Shown: positions 10,167 through 19,795, counted from the stretch's first letter. The stretch is DNA of 64,000 nt from Pseudomonadota bacterium (GCA_002862435.1 PKDC01000011.1:1-64000), one strand, 5' to 3'. The notes: a model not told the origin generated them from the sequence alone. Made by a program: numbers and translations.

Positions 10167-10766
10167 TTACAGTTCGCTGCTGTGCTCGGCGAGATAGCTG
10201 GCCACACCCTCGGCGGTGGGTTTCATGCCCGCCTTGCCTTTGCGCCATCCGGCGGGGCAGACCTCGCCATGCGCTTCGGTAAACTGCAGGGCTTCCACCA
10301 GACGCAGCATCTCGTCTACTTCCCGGCCCAAGGGCAGGTTGTTGACTACCTGATGCTGCACGATGCCTTCCTTGTTGATCAGGAAAGACGCCCGCAGCGC
10401 GACGCCATCCGGATGTTCCACGCCATAGGCACGGACAATCTCGTGGCGCACATCGGCGACCATCGGGAACTGGACAGGGCCAATGCCGCCTTTTTCCACC
10501 GGCGTATTGCGCCAGGCATGGTGAGTGAACTGGGAATCGATGGACACGCCGACCACCTGCACGCCCAGGTCCTTGAACTTGGAAACCCGATGGTCATGGG
10601 CAATGATTTCCGAGGGGCACACGAAGGTGAAGTCCAGCGGCCAGAAGAACAGGACAACGTATTGACCCTTCAGATCCGACAGACGGAAGGCTTCGTTGAT
10701 GCTGCCATCGGGCATGACGGCGGCGGCGGTGAAGTCGGGGGCGGGTTGGGTGACCAGAACGCTCAT
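10167..10766 (-). CDS. 2-Cys peroxiredoxin (AhpC/Prx1 type)
   Basis: A 199-residue thiol peroxidase that reduces hydrogen and organic peroxides. The peroxidatic cysteine is in FTFVCPSE and the resolving cysteine in GEVCPAGW near the C-terminus, as in typical dimeric 2-Cys enzymes. The electron donor is probably the thioredoxin system encoded next door by trxB. A GGAG precedes the ATG. No OxyR gene is seen nearby. Confidence 0.92.
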   Translation of the reverse strand: MSVLVTQPAPDFTAAAVMPDGSINEAFRLSDLKGQYVVLFFWPLDFTFVCPSEIIAHDHRVSKFKDLGVQVVGVSIDSQFTHHAWRNTPVEKGGIGPVQFPMVADVRHEIVRAYGVEHPDGVALRASFLINKEGIVQHQVVNNLPLGREVDEMLRLVEALQFTEAHGEVCPAGWRKGKAGMKPTAEGVASYLAEHSSEL

Positions 10767-10868
10767 GGCAGGAACTCCTTCCTTATGGATAAAAACCGGG
10801 TTACAGGTTCCATTCTAAGAAACCCATTGGGATAAATGAAATGAAAAAAATATTAATCGGAAATAGAT

Positions 10869-10887
10869 TGAAGCTATCGAAGCTTCA
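10869..10887. promoter_or_regulatory. Inverted repeat in the AT-rich gap upstream of the peroxiredoxin
   Basis: TGAAGCT and AGCTTCA flank a five-base centre (ATCGA). The gap between SQR and the peroxiredoxin is AT-rich and should contain the peroxiredoxin promoter. The dyad could be an operator or the end of a weak terminator; I cannot decide. Confidence 0.35.
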
Positions 10888-10932
10888 TCTGGGCGGTCAT
10901 TTTCCCCGGATCGCCGGGCGGGCACACCGCAT

Positions 10933-12183
10933 TCAGGCCGGTTCGGGATAGTTGCGGGCCCTGTGATGGGGCAGGTTGATCTCATAGCCCCGCAACATGA
11001 TTTCCCAATACAGGAACGGCAACAGGCTGGTTTTCAGCCACCACATGCTGCGCCGCTCCACATAGGGATCAAGCGGGAAGGTGGGCGTGACCACGCCGTC
11101 ATAGACGAACTCGGCCAGCATGACCTTGCCGTTGGCGGTGGTCAACGGGCAGGTGCCGTAGCCGTCATAGCGATGAGTCGGTTCCTTGCCGCGCATCTGG
11201 GCCAGAAGATTCTTCACCACCACGGGCGCTTGCTGGCGCACCGCGCCGGCGGTCTTGGAATTGGGTGTGGCGGCCACATCCCCCAGGGCGTAGATATTGG
11301 GGTATTTCACGTGGCGCAGGCTGAATTTGTCGACATCCACAAAGCCGGTCGCATTGGCCAGGGTGCTTTGGCGGATGAAATCCGGGGCCCGCTGGGGTGG
11401 GGTGACGTGCAGTAAATCAAAAGCCTGCTCCACGCGGGTCTTCTGACCGTCGCCCGCTGTGGCTTCGAATGTTGCACGCCGGGCAGGCCCGTCCACTGCC
11501 ACCAGATGGTGTTGGTAATGCCGATTTACGCCGTAGCGATCGGCGACTTTTTCCAGCGCGCGGGCAAAGGGAGGGACCCCGAAGATCACCGGCGTGGCAA
11601 GGTAATAGTGCAGGTCGGCGCTTTGCCCCTTGCGCTGGAAATGGTCGGCGGCGAGATACAGGATTTTCTGGGGCGCGCCAGGGCATTTGAAAGGCATGGG
11701 CGCGGCGGTGAATACGGCATTGCCGCCCTGGTAACCCTGGATGCACTCCCATGTATAGGGGGCCATGTCGTAACGGTAATTGCTGCATACCCCGTTCTGC
11801 CCCAAGCTTGCTTCCAGCCCGTCGATGGCGCCCCAGTCGCAGATGATGCCGGGGCAAACGATGAGATGGTCGTAGCCCACAGTCGCGCCATTCGCCAACA
11901 CCACTTGATGATGCTCGGGCTCGATCGCGCTGACTGCATCCTGGATCCAGGTGGCCCCCATCGGCATCAGGCCCCGCATGGCGCGGCGGGTGGACGTGTC
12001 GGCAAACACACCACCGCCCACCAGGGTCCAGCCGGGCTGGTAGTAATGGAATTCAGCCGGCTCGATCACCGCGACGTCGAGGCGGTTGTTCAGGCGTAAC
12101 AGGCGGGAGGCGACCGCCAGGCCGGCGGCGCCGCCGCCGATGACGACGATTTGGTGGCCCTGGGACGGAAACGTGGCAGCCAT
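10933..12183 (-). CDS. sqr: Type II sulfide:quinone oxidoreductase
   Basis: A 416-residue FAD protein that oxidises sulfide and passes electrons to quinone at the membrane. The FAD loop is GGGAAGLAVASRL; HYYQPGWTLVGGG, KCPGAPQKILYL, LLHVTPP, GDVAATPNSKTA and YDGYGTCPL follow in the order of mitochondrial SQOR. The cysteines in KCPGAP and GTCPL match the two redox cysteines of that type. The C-terminal hydrophobic stretch (LLPFLYWEIMLRGY) probably anchors it to the membrane. Supports a sulfur-oxidising lifestyle. Confidence 0.88.
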   Translation of the reverse strand: MAATFPSQGHQIVVIGGGAAGLAVASRLLRLNNRLDVAVIEPAEFHYYQPGWTLVGGGVFADTSTRRAMRGLMPMGATWIQDAVSAIEPEHHQVVLANGATVGYDHLIVCPGIICDWGAIDGLEASLGQNGVCSNYRYDMAPYTWECIQGYQGGNAVFTAAPMPFKCPGAPQKILYLAADHFQRKGQSADLHYYLATPVIFGVPPFARALEKVADRYGVNRHYQHHLVAVDGPARRATFEATAGDGQKTRVEQAFDLLHVTPPQRAPDFIRQSTLANATGFVDVDKFSLRHVKYPNIYALGDVAATPNSKTAGAVRQQAPVVVKNLLAQMRGKEPTHRYDGYGTCPLTTANGKVMLAEFVYDGVVTPTFPLDPYVERRSMWWLKTSLLPFLYWEIMLRGYEINLPHHRARNYPEPA

Positions 12184-12288
12184 GGTTATTTCCTCTGGAA
12201 GCGCTCAACCGGTTCTTAAGATAGCCGCAAAACGGGGTTGTGGTCAGTCACGCTTGTGTTGCACGGGCGCGAGGCATGGCCTTTGGGC

Positions 12289-12828
12289 TCACGACGAATC
12301 CGCGAGGAGGCGCTCCATGGTGAGCGCCCCCGCATAACGGGGCGCCCAGTAATCCGGGTCGATGGCATCGACTCGGACACTCTTTCCGGAGGAGGGCGCA
12401 TGCACCATACGACCCTCGCCCATGTAGATCCCGACGTGCGACACCGCGCCGTCGATGCGGAAAAACAACAGATCCCCTGGCGCCAAAGCGCGGGGAGGAA
12501 GCTTGCGTGCCTGCTCGGCTTGGTCGATGGCGCGGCGCGGCAAGCGAAATCCCGCCTGGCGATAGGCGTAGGTCACCAGACCGCTGCAATCGAAACCGCC
12601 CGGCGCCATGCCGCCCGGCCGATAGGGCTGGCCGGTCATCGCCAGGGCCTGAGCCACCACCTCAAGGCGCCGGGACGCCAGATCGGGGAACTGCCCTGGG
12701 GCAGGCAGGGCCCCCGGCGCGGGCGGGTGAATCGGCGTACAAGCGCTCAGTGCCAGCAGCAGCCAAAACAAGGTCATGCGCCCGTTGACCACCGGCAACG
12801 CTGGGAAAGGGGACCCAAGCCAGCGCAT
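12289..12828 (-). CDS. NlpC/P60-family cell-wall peptidase lipoprotein
   Basis: A putative envelope endopeptidase acting on peptidoglycan stem peptides. FDCSGLV carries the catalytic cysteine, SHVGIYMG and MVHAPSSGK the histidines. The N-terminus has a hydrophobic run ending in the lipobox LSAC. The start could be the ATG at 12828 (five bases after mgtE, 179 residues) or 12777, which would start right at the hydrophobic core; I prefer 12828 because it adds a positive charge before it. Confidence 0.82.
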   Translation of the reverse strand: MRWLGSPFPALPVVNGRMTLFWLLLALSACTPIHPPAPGALPAPGQFPDLASRRLEVVAQALAMTGQPYRPGGMAPGGFDCSGLVTYAYRQAGFRLPRRAIDQAEQARKLPPRALAPGDLLFFRIDGAVSHVGIYMGEGRMVHAPSSGKSVRVDAIDPDYWAPRYAGALTMERLLADSS

Positions 12829-12833
12829 CCTGT

Positions 12834-14282
12834 TCACAGCAGAAACACACTTGCCAGGCCCAGAAAGATGAAAAAACCGCCGCTGTCGGTGATGGCAGTG
12901 AGCAACACGCTCGATCCCAGGGCCGGATCCCGTTCCAACCGATGCATGGTGAGGGGAATGAAAATCCCCATCAGGGCAGCCAGCGCCAGATTGAGCAGCA
13001 TGGCGGTGCTCATGACCAGGCCCAGTTTCAGATTGCCATAGAGCAGATAGGCCACCGTGCCGACAGCACCACCCCATACAACGCCATTGAGAAGCGCCAC
13101 CTGCATTTCCTTGCGGATCAGCCGACGGGTATTGCTGCCGGTGATCTGTCCCAGGGCCAGGGCGCGGATGATCAACGCAGAGGTCTGATTGCCGGTGTTG
13201 CCGCCGATGCCGGCCACGATGGGCATGAGCGCCGCCAAGGCCACCAGCCGCTCGATGGTGCCCTCGAACAGGCCGATCACCCGCGAGGCGATCAGGGCCG
13301 TGACCAGATTGACGGCCAGCCAGGGCCAGCGGTTGCGTACGCTGGGGCCGACCCCGGCGAACAGGTCTTCCTCCTCGCGCAGGCCGGCCCGTCCCAGCAT
13401 TTCCGCATCGCGTGCTTCTTGCAGGAAATCCACCACCGCGTCGACGGTGAGTCGCCCCAGAACACGTCGCTGGGCATCCACCACGGGCGCCGAGACCAGG
13501 TCATAACGCTCGAAGGCCTGGGCCGCTGCACTGGCCGCGTCGAGCGGGGAGAAGGTCACCACATCCCGCGCCATTACCTCGGACACGCGGCGGACCGGAT
13601 CCTCTGCCACCATGCGGCGCAGCAGCAAGGCCCCGGTGAGGACGCCGTGCCGATCGGTCACGAACAGCTTGTCCGTATGGTCGGGCAGTTCCCCCATGCG
13701 CCGGAGATAGCGATACACCAGATCCAGGGTGATGTCTTCCCGGATGGTCACCGGTTCGTAATCCATCAGCGTGCCGACCGTGTCCTCGGGATAGGACAGG
13801 GCGGTTTGCAGCCGGGCGCGATGCCGGGCATCCATGGTGTCCAGCACCCGTTGCAGGACGTCGCGCGGCAGGTCGGCGGCCAGGTCCGCCAGTTCGTCCG
13901 CGTCGAGCTGTGCCGCTGCCGCCTGCAGTTCGGTCTGGTCCATGCGGGCGATGAGGCTTTCGCGAACCGCGTCGGAGACCTCCAGCAGGATTTCCCCATC
14001 CTGGTCCGCCCGCACCAGATCCCAGACCGTCAGGCGATCCTCCAATGGCAGGGATTCCAGAACATAGGCGATATCGGCCACATGAAGACGATGGAGCTTG
14101 CGCTCCAGTTCGCTCAGGTGCTGGCGGTGCAGGACCTGTTGTTCGAGGGCGTGACGCGGGGTGTCGCTGCGTTCCAGCACGTGCTCGACCAAGTGCTGTT
14201 TGCGCAGCAGATTGGTGACCTCCTGCAGGATGTTCTGCAAGTGGTTGCTGTCGGCCGGTCGCTGGATCGGAGCTGTTTCCAT
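12834..14282 (-). CDS. mgtE: Magnesium transporter MgtE
   Basis: A 482-residue Mg2+ channel. The N-terminal superhelical domain (about 1-145) is followed by a pair of CBS domains (145-270) that gate the pore by binding Mg2+, then five membrane helices with the pore motif GIGGNTGNQT. It starts 24 bases after the DUF1841 gene on the same strand, so it may be expressed from the nth end of the metG-rnf operon. No M-box riboswitch was seen. Confidence 0.95.
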   Translation of the reverse strand: METAPIQRPADSNHLQNILQEVTNLLRKQHLVEHVLERSDTPRHALEQQVLHRQHLSELERKLHRLHVADIAYVLESLPLEDRLTVWDLVRADQDGEILLEVSDAVRESLIARMDQTELQAAAAQLDADELADLAADLPRDVLQRVLDTMDARHRARLQTALSYPEDTVGTLMDYEPVTIREDITLDLVYRYLRRMGELPDHTDKLFVTDRHGVLTGALLLRRMVAEDPVRRVSEVMARDVVTFSPLDAASAAAQAFERYDLVSAPVVDAQRRVLGRLTVDAVVDFLQEARDAEMLGRAGLREEEDLFAGVGPSVRNRWPWLAVNLVTALIASRVIGLFEGTIERLVALAALMPIVAGIGGNTGNQTSALIIRALALGQITGSNTRRLIRKEMQVALLNGVVWGGAVGTVAYLLYGNLKLGLVMSTAMLLNLALAALMGIFIPLTMHRLERDPALGSSVLLTAITDSGGFFIFLGLASVFLL

Positions 14283-14306
14283 GAAAACTCCGCGGTCAGG
14301 TGAGGA

Positions 14307-14732
14307 TTACAGGCGGCGCAGGCAATCGAAGTAACGGATCTCGTCGGGCGGCAGGCCCGATTGCTGGGACTCCCACAGCACCTGACCCAGACAGCCCATC
14401 ATCAGGTGTTCGGCCGCATGAGCCGAGCCTTGACGGGCGGCCAGGCGACGGTGGAGCCGGCGAATGCCGGCCGGTCGGTCGGTCCCCACCTGCTCGCGCA
14501 AGGCCAGATGCATCCCCATGTGAAGAAAGGGATTCTCGCCGCCGTCTTCGGGGAGAAACTCCGCCTGCGCCAGTTCCACGGCCGGCGTTTCCAGCAGCGC
14601 ATGATACTCGGGGTGTTCGCCGATCAGTGTCGCGAGGGCACTCTCCAGCGGTGTCAGTGCTTGTTGGTCGCGCGCCTTGCGCCAGGCGGTCGCGTACTGG
14701 GTGCGCAGGGCGGCGCGGTCGTTGCCGAACAT
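14307..14732 (-). CDS. DUF1841 family protein
   Basis: A 141-residue soluble protein beginning MFGNDRAALRTQYATAW, with PLE and EHPEYH motifs that mark the DUF1841 family of proteobacteria. Function unknown. It starts directly after the nth stop codon, an association with nth seen in many gammaproteobacteria. Confidence 0.82.
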   Translation of the reverse strand: MFGNDRAALRTQYATAWRKARDQQALTPLESALATLIGEHPEYHALLETPAVELAQAEFLPEDGGENPFLHMGMHLALREQVGTDRPAGIRRLHRRLAARQGSAHAAEHLMMGCLGQVLWESQQSGLPPDEIRYFDCLRRL

Positions 14733-15422
14733 TCAGCGCACTCCGGATCGCGGTGTGGCGGCGGAGGGCATTGGGTCTGCAAGGGGTGCTGTCTGGAAAT
14801 GCGATGCACTGGCGCACAGATCCACAATGGGGCAGCGCTCGCACAAGGGTTTGCGCGCCTTGCAGGTATAGCGCCCGTGGAGAATGAGCCAATGGTGGGC
14901 GTGCTGGCGGTAGGCCTCGGGGACCTGCGTCATCAGCTTGTCCTCCACCTCCCGCACCGTCCTGCCGGGGGCAAGTCCGGTGCGGTTGGCGACCCGGAAG
15001 ATATGGGTATCCACCGCCATCGTGGGTTCGCCAAAGGCCACGTTGAGCACGACATTGGCGGTTTTGCGGCCGACGCCCGGCAGTGCCTCCAGTTCGGCGC
15101 GGGAGGCGGGCACCTGCCCCTTGTGGCGCTCCACCAGCAACCGGCTCATGGCTAGGATGTGGCGCGCCTTGGAGGGGTAGAGCCCGATGCTGCGGATGTG
15201 TTGTTTCAAGCCGTCCTCGCCCAAAGCCAGCATGTCCTGAGGTGTCTGCACTATTTGGAACAACTGTGTGGTGGCTTTGTTCACGCCCACATCGGTGGCC
15301 TGGGCCGACAGGATCACCGCCACCAGCAACTGGTAGGCGTTGTGATAAACCAGTTCCGTTTCCGGTTCCGGGTTGGCTGCAGCCAGGCGGGCAAACAGTT
15401 CGGCGCACTGTTCTGGAGTCAT
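14733..15422 (-). CDS. nth: Endonuclease III
   Basis: DNA glycosylase/AP lyase that removes oxidised pyrimidines. The helix-hairpin-helix LPGVGRKTANVVL holds the catalytic lysine, VDTHIFRV the catalytic aspartate, and the C-terminal C-x6-C-x2-C-x5-C carries the [4Fe-4S] cluster. A 20-residue tail follows the cluster. Its start overlaps the rnfE stop, as in the classical rsx/rnf-nth order of E. coli. Confidence 0.95.
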   Translation of the reverse strand: MTPEQCAELFARLAAANPEPETELVYHNAYQLLVAVILSAQATDVGVNKATTQLFQIVQTPQDMLALGEDGLKQHIRSIGLYPSKARHILAMSRLLVERHKGQVPASRAELEALPGVGRKTANVVLNVAFGEPTMAVDTHIFRVANRTGLAPGRTVREVEDKLMTQVPEAYRQHAHHWLILHGRYTCKARKPLCERCPIVDLCASASHFQTAPLADPMPSAATPRSGVR

Positions 15423-16066
15423 GGCGGGCCCGATGGCAGGTCATTCCCAGTTTTATCGGCCGTTCGCTTGTCCCGCACGACGCGTTCGGCGGCGATCAGC
15501 AGCGCGAGCAGGATGAAACCACCCGTCGGCCAGGCCGCGAGAGGGAAGATGACGGCGTCGAGCACCGGCAGGGAAGTGGTGCCGGCCTGTGGCAGCTGCG
15601 CCAGGGCGCCAGTGGCGAACAGTTCCCGCACTGCGCCGACCAGCGGCGGTAAGCCAATGGGGACAAGCGTGAAAATCCCGGTATTCCGGGCAGGCGGGAG
15701 CGCGCCAGGGTGAGGCTTTGCGCATGCGCCAAAGACGAGCAGGAGACCCGCGCCGGCCACCAAAGGCAGGGAGCCGCCAATCGCGGAGTGCAGGGCGTGC
15801 AGGTAGGCGTCCAGGAATCGGTCCAGCGCACTTACCGCGCCGGCCAGCACCAGCGCGGCGACGGGCAGGTGGATTTCCGGCGGAACAGCCCGCCTGAATC
15901 CGATTCGCAATAGCAAAGCGAGGCCGAGCATCATACCGCTGCTTGCCCCCAGCGCCAGCCCGCCCAGCAGGGAATTGCTGGGCAATGCCAGGGGAATTGC
16001 CGCCAGCACAAGCCCAGCCGGCATGGCTCTGGGTAAGGATAAATCGGTAGATAAACGGGTGTTCAT
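15419..16066 (-). CDS. rnfE: Rnf electron transport complex subunit E
   Basis: A 215-residue integral membrane subunit of the RnfD/NqrD-E type with about six helices. Pairs with RnfA across the membrane. It lacks some of the usual conserved motifs at the N-terminus but position, size and topology fit. It overlaps rnfG upstream and nth downstream, each by four bases. Confidence 0.82.
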   Translation of the reverse strand: MNTRLSTDLSLPRAMPAGLVLAAIPLALPSNSLLGGLALGASSGMMLGLALLLRIGFRRAVPPEIHLPVAALVLAGAVSALDRFLDAYLHALHSAIGGSLPLVAGAGLLLVFGACAKPHPGALPPARNTGIFTLVPIGLPPLVGAVRELFATGALAQLPQAGTTSLPVLDAVIFPLAAWPTGGFILLALLIAAERVVRDKRTADKTGNDLPSGPP

Positions 16067-16722
16067 GGCGACTCAACGGGTTCAGGCGCAGGCACCAGCA
16101 GTTTTTCCCGATGTTGCTGGAAATACTTCAGGGCACCCGCCACCGCGTGGATCACCGCGCGCGGTGTCAGGGTCGCGCCGGTGATCTGGTCGAAGGCACC
16201 GCCATCCTTGCGCACGTTCCAACGCTCCTCCGGGGGATTCCCCAGGCTGCGACCATCGAATTGTGTGATCCAGGTCGAGTGAGCACGGTCGATGCGATCC
16301 CCGAGACCTGCGGTTTCATGATGTCGCGTCACTCGCACGCCCCGGATGCGACCCTCGGCGTCGATCCCCACCAGCAGCTCGATCTGGCCGCTGTAGCCAT
16401 CCGGGGCCACAGCCGGCAGCACCACAGCGTCCACCCGTTCGTCCACGATGATCTGGTAGGCCGTGAAAGGCGCATTCTGATGCAGTTCGCCAGCGGCGGA
16501 AAGGGTCAGGAATCGCAATGCGCCCGGCGCGGTCGTGGCCGGTCCTGCGATCTCCTGCACCTGAGCCAGCCGATCCCGTTCCCGGTGCCTCGCCATGCGC
16601 GGTTCGGTCCACTCGACCGTGACCCATACCAGCCCCAGCATCACCAGGGCGCAGCCCCCCAGCAGCCTGCCGGCCCGTAGCGCACGGCGCCAACCGGCGT
16701 CAGGCGTCATCGGGGGTTCCAT
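16063..16722 (-). CDS. rnfG: Rnf electron transport complex subunit G
   Basis: A 219-residue periplasmic subunit with one N-terminal anchor helix (about residues 20-37). ITGATLTPRAV carries the threonine to which FMN is covalently bound. AGLGDRI is also typical. It overlaps rnfD and rnfE. Confidence 0.92.
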   Translation of the reverse strand: MEPPMTPDAGWRRALRAGRLLGGCALVMLGLVWVTVEWTEPRMARHRERDRLAQVQEIAGPATTAPGALRFLTLSAAGELHQNAPFTAYQIIVDERVDAVVLPAVAPDGYSGQIELLVGIDAEGRIRGVRVTRHHETAGLGDRIDRAHSTWITQFDGRSLGNPPEERWNVRKDGGAFDQITGATLTPRAVIHAVAGALKYFQQHREKLLVPAPEPVESP

Positions 16723-17710
16723 AAGGCCTCGGGATGGTCAGGCGATCAATGAGCGGCACGGCGAGGTTCATCAGCAACACCGCGAAGGCAAACCCATCGG
16801 GGTAGGCGCCAAAGGTGCGGATGAGATAAACCAAACCCCCGATTCCTGCACCATAGATCAGCCGGCCACGAGGGGTGGTGCTGGCGGACACGGGATCGGT
16901 GGCGATGAAAAAGGCGCCCAGCAGGGCGGCGCCCTGCGTCAGGTGGAACAGTGCCGAGGGATAGCGATCCGCGTCGATGACCTGGAAACTGAAAGCGCAC
17001 AGGGCCAGCGTGCCGAGTACGGCCAGCGGAATGCGCCAGTTGATGATGCCGCGCGCGAGCAGGTACAGGCCACCCACCCCATAGGCCAGGTTCAGCAGCA
17101 GCCCGGCCCGCGCGCACGGGGGACCACCCTGTTCGGCGATTTCGAACAGGGTATGGGTCAGCGCCAGTTGGGTTCGCACATGCCCCAAGGGCGTGGCGCC
17201 GGTCAACCCATCCCAGGCCATGTCGGCGCCGATCCAGGCCTTCCATGCCAGCGCGCCATCCCAGACCGCAGCCGTCGCCGGCCAGCGGGTCATGGCGACC
17301 GGAAAGCTCACCAACAGGAAGGCATAGGCCGCCATCGCCGGATTGAAGGGGTTCTGGCCCAGGCCGCCGTACAGGTGTTTGGCAAAGAGCACGCCAAAAG
17401 CGGTTCCCAGTACCGGCAATGCCCAGGGTAACCAGGGTGGCAACGACAGGGCGATGAGCACGCCGGTTACGGCGACACTGCCATCCCGCAGGGCCGGCCC
17501 CAGCGGGCGTTTGCGCAAGCTGAGGGCACTCGCCTCGCACAGATAGGCGGTGCCCAGGCACAGTGCCAGGTTGACTGCCACACCGGGCCCTCGGACGATG
17601 AGGGCAGTCAGCGCACCCGGCGCCAGCGCCAGCAGGACTTGGGTCATCACCCAGCCCACCGGGCGGGCATGGGGCCCGTGGGGCGCAGGTGCTGTGGGAA
17701 ATGCCGTCAT
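16700..17710 (-). CDS. rnfD: Rnf electron transport complex subunit D
   Basis: A 336-residue multi-helix membrane subunit. The covalent FMN site is LTGATPL in the middle of the protein, and GGLGQNPFNPAMAAYAFLL is the family signature. It couples electron flow between ferredoxin and NAD to cation translocation together with RnfC and RnfG. It overlaps rnfC by four bases. Confidence 0.93.
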   Translation of the reverse strand: MTAFPTAPAPHGPHARPVGWVMTQVLLALAPGALTALIVRGPGVAVNLALCLGTAYLCEASALSLRKRPLGPALRDGSVAVTGVLIALSLPPWLPWALPVLGTAFGVLFAKHLYGGLGQNPFNPAMAAYAFLLVSFPVAMTRWPATAAVWDGALAWKAWIGADMAWDGLTGATPLGHVRTQLALTHTLFEIAEQGGPPCARAGLLLNLAYGVGGLYLLARGIINWRIPLAVLGTLALCAFSFQVIDADRYPSALFHLTQGAALLGAFFIATDPVSASTTPRGRLIYGAGIGGLVYLIRTFGAYPDGFAFAVLLMNLAVPLIDRLTIPRPYGTPDDA

Positions 17711-19239
17711 GGCGCCCCTTCCTTGGGCGGTTTGTCTTCGGTTTGCCGACGCGCTTTCAGTCGCGCCAGGCGCGCGCGCGGATCTTCCCGGTGCAGCTGA
17801 TCACGGGCGGATTGGTGGCGGTTCTCGCGCTGGATCTTGAGCTGTTCCAGACGCGCCTCGCGGGCTTCGAAACGGCCCTTGAGCCAGGCGGCCCGTTGAT
17901 CTTGTCCCTCTGCATGGGCGAGTTCAGTCTTGGCATCGCGGAAGGTCTGCACCAGAGGGATCTGGCTGGGGCAGACCACATCGCAACAGCCGCATTCGAT
18001 ACAGACATCCAGCGCATGGGCTTCCAGGGCCGCCGCGTCCCCGCTGCGGGCATAGGCATGCAGCTGTTGCGGCAGCAGGCGCACCGGACAGACCTCGGCA
18101 CAGGCTCCGCAGCGGATGCAGGGGAGGACGGCCTGGGGCGCCTGGCGTTGTGCAGCGGCGGCGACCCAGAGCGCCTGGCTGGCCTTGCCGACGGGCAGGG
18201 CATCATCCGGCAGGGCCAGGCCCATCATGGGACCGCCGAGGATGAGTTGACTGGCTTGATCGGTGTAGCCGCCGCAGACAGCGATGAGGTCAGCCATCGG
18301 GGTCCCCAGGCGCACCACCAGATTGGCAGCCCGCGCCAGGCCGGGGCCGCTCATGGTGACGATGCGGGAGGTCAGCGGCTCGCCACGCAGCAGTGCATCA
18401 CCGGCAGCGACGACAGTGGCCACGTTCAGACAGACACAGCCGATGTCCGTGGGCAGGCCGGCGCGCGGCACTTCCCGCCCCGTCAGCAGGCGAATGAGGA
18501 TGTCCTCCGCCCCTGCGGTATAGCGGGCCGGGACCCGCACGATGCGCGCCTCATCCATGCCCACGGCCGTGAGCGCCGCCTCCAGAGGGGCGGAATCCAG
18601 CGTTTCCTTGAGCCCGATGAGCACCTGGGGCTTGCCAAGGAAGGCCGCCAGGGCGCGGGCGCCCTGCGCGATCCGTTCCGCTTGATGGCGCAGCAAGGCT
18701 TCATCGCAGCGGATATGTGGCTCGCATTCGGCGGCGTTGAGGATGAGCGTGTCGACTTCCGCTGCCACGGCGCAGGCCAGTTTGGCCGCAGTGGAAAAAA
18801 CCGCGCCCCCTAAACCCACTACGCCCGCCTCTGCCAGCCGCTTCAACACCGCTGCCCGGTCCATCAGCGCGGGATCACAAGGGGGCAGGCGCGGCAGCGC
18901 GCTGTCCGCTCCGTCGGTGCGGATCACGATGCAGGGGACGGTGAGGATCGCCGCATGCAAGGCGACAGGGCGCGGCTCGATGGCGATGACTGCCCCCGAA
19001 CTGCTGGCATGAAGCGCCGCATCCCAGGGGCCGGGTAGCCGGGCGATGCGTTGTCCGCGCAACACCTGTTCGCCCACCTGCACCTGGGGCAGGGCTGCTT
19101 CTCCCGCCCGCGCTTGCAACGGCAAAATGAGCAATGGGGGGAGGGGCGCCTCTTCGAAGGGCAAGGCGGGCTCCGGCCGGGACGGCTGCAGCGCCAGCCC
19201 GCCACGCAAGCCGTAGCGCGCCGATTCAACGCGGACCAT
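17707..19239 (-). CDS. rnfC: Rnf electron transport complex subunit C
   Basis: A 510-residue peripheral subunit that binds NADH and FMN (GVVGLGGAVFSTAAKL) and two [4Fe-4S] clusters (CIRCGACAEVCP and CIECGCCDVVCP). The charged C-terminal tail is a predicted coiled coil, as in other gammaproteobacterial RnfC proteins. The ATG at 19239 overlaps the end of rnfB by 14 bases; the longer open frame is only a shadow of rnfB. Confidence 0.94.
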   Translation of the reverse strand: MVRVESARYGLRGGLALQPSRPEPALPFEEAPLPPLLILPLQARAGEAALPQVQVGEQVLRGQRIARLPGPWDAALHASSSGAVIAIEPRPVALHAAILTVPCIVIRTDGADSALPRLPPCDPALMDRAAVLKRLAEAGVVGLGGAVFSTAAKLACAVAAEVDTLILNAAECEPHIRCDEALLRHQAERIAQGARALAAFLGKPQVLIGLKETLDSAPLEAALTAVGMDEARIVRVPARYTAGAEDILIRLLTGREVPRAGLPTDIGCVCLNVATVVAAGDALLRGEPLTSRIVTMSGPGLARAANLVVRLGTPMADLIAVCGGYTDQASQLILGGPMMGLALPDDALPVGKASQALWVAAAAQRQAPQAVLPCIRCGACAEVCPVRLLPQQLHAYARSGDAAALEAHALDVCIECGCCDVVCPSQIPLVQTFRDAKTELAHAEGQDQRAAWLKGRFEAREARLEQLKIQRENRHQSARDQLHREDPRARLARLKARRQTEDKPPKEGAP

Positions 19240-19795
19240 GACGCGGGGGTTCCGGTTGCAGACTGGGGGGCGGTTGCCAGGGGCGGGTGGCGGCCACCGG
19301 TTCGAGCAGGATGCAGTCCACCGGGCAGACCGGCAGGCACAGGGCGCAGCCGGTGCATTCATCGGCCAGCACGGTGTGAGCGAGTCCACGGGCGCCGATG
19401 ATGGCATCCACCGGGCAGGCATCCAGACACAGGGTGCAGGCCACGCAGCGCATCTCGTCCACCCACGCCACGGCGGGTGCCGGCAGGGCGGGCGCGGGGA
19501 AGTCGGCAACATGGGCGTCCAGACCCAGCAATTGCAGCAAGCGATCCCGGGTTTTCGTGCCGCCGGGCACGCAGCGATTGGGGGGTGCCTCGCCTGCCGC
19601 GAGCGCCTGCGCGTAGGGTCGACAACCCGCATAGTCGCATTGGCCGCACTGGGTCTGGGGCAGTGCCGATTCCAGTTGTTCGACCAAGACCGAATGATCG
19701 TCCGGCCAGCGAGCAGCCATCCGCGACAGGACCACCCCGAATCCGGCAATGGGCACCAGCAGCACCGCCATGGCTGTCCAGTCCACCGGGGTCAC
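19226..19795 (-). CDS. rnfB: Rnf electron transport complex subunit B
   Basis: A 189-residue Fe-S subunit. One N-terminal helix (residues about 8-25) is followed by a four-cysteine cluster CGQCDYAGC...C and two ferredoxin-type motifs, CVACTLCLDACP and CTGCALCLPVCP. I place the start at a GTG that overlaps the rnfA stop (GTGA), giving MTPVDWTAMAVLLVP. No ATG gives a sensible N-terminus. Confidence 0.93.
   Translation of the reverse strand: MTPVDWTAMAVLLVPIAGFGVVLSRMAARWPDDHSVLVEQLESALPQTQCGQCDYAGCRPYAQALAAGEAPPNRCVPGGTKTRDRLLQLLGLDAHVADFPAPALPAPAVAWVDEMRCVACTLCLDACPVDAIIGARGLAHTVLADECTGCALCLPVCPVDCILLEPVAATRPWQPPPSLQPEPPRHGPR

Noticed and set aside
10869-10887. Intrinsic terminator after the SQR gene's neighbour
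   Set aside because: The stem is short and no T-run follows directly; listed only as an inverted repeat.
12942-14303. Long plus-strand frame opposite mgtE, and similar long antisense frames elsewhere
   Set aside because: Histidine/glutamine/arginine-rich shadows of real genes on the other strand; no start signals or domains.
19240-19749. N-terminal extension of rnfC
   Set aside because: It overlaps rnfB in another frame, is rich in Pro/Arg/Cys/Trp as GC-rich shadows are, and RnfC has a normal start at 19239.
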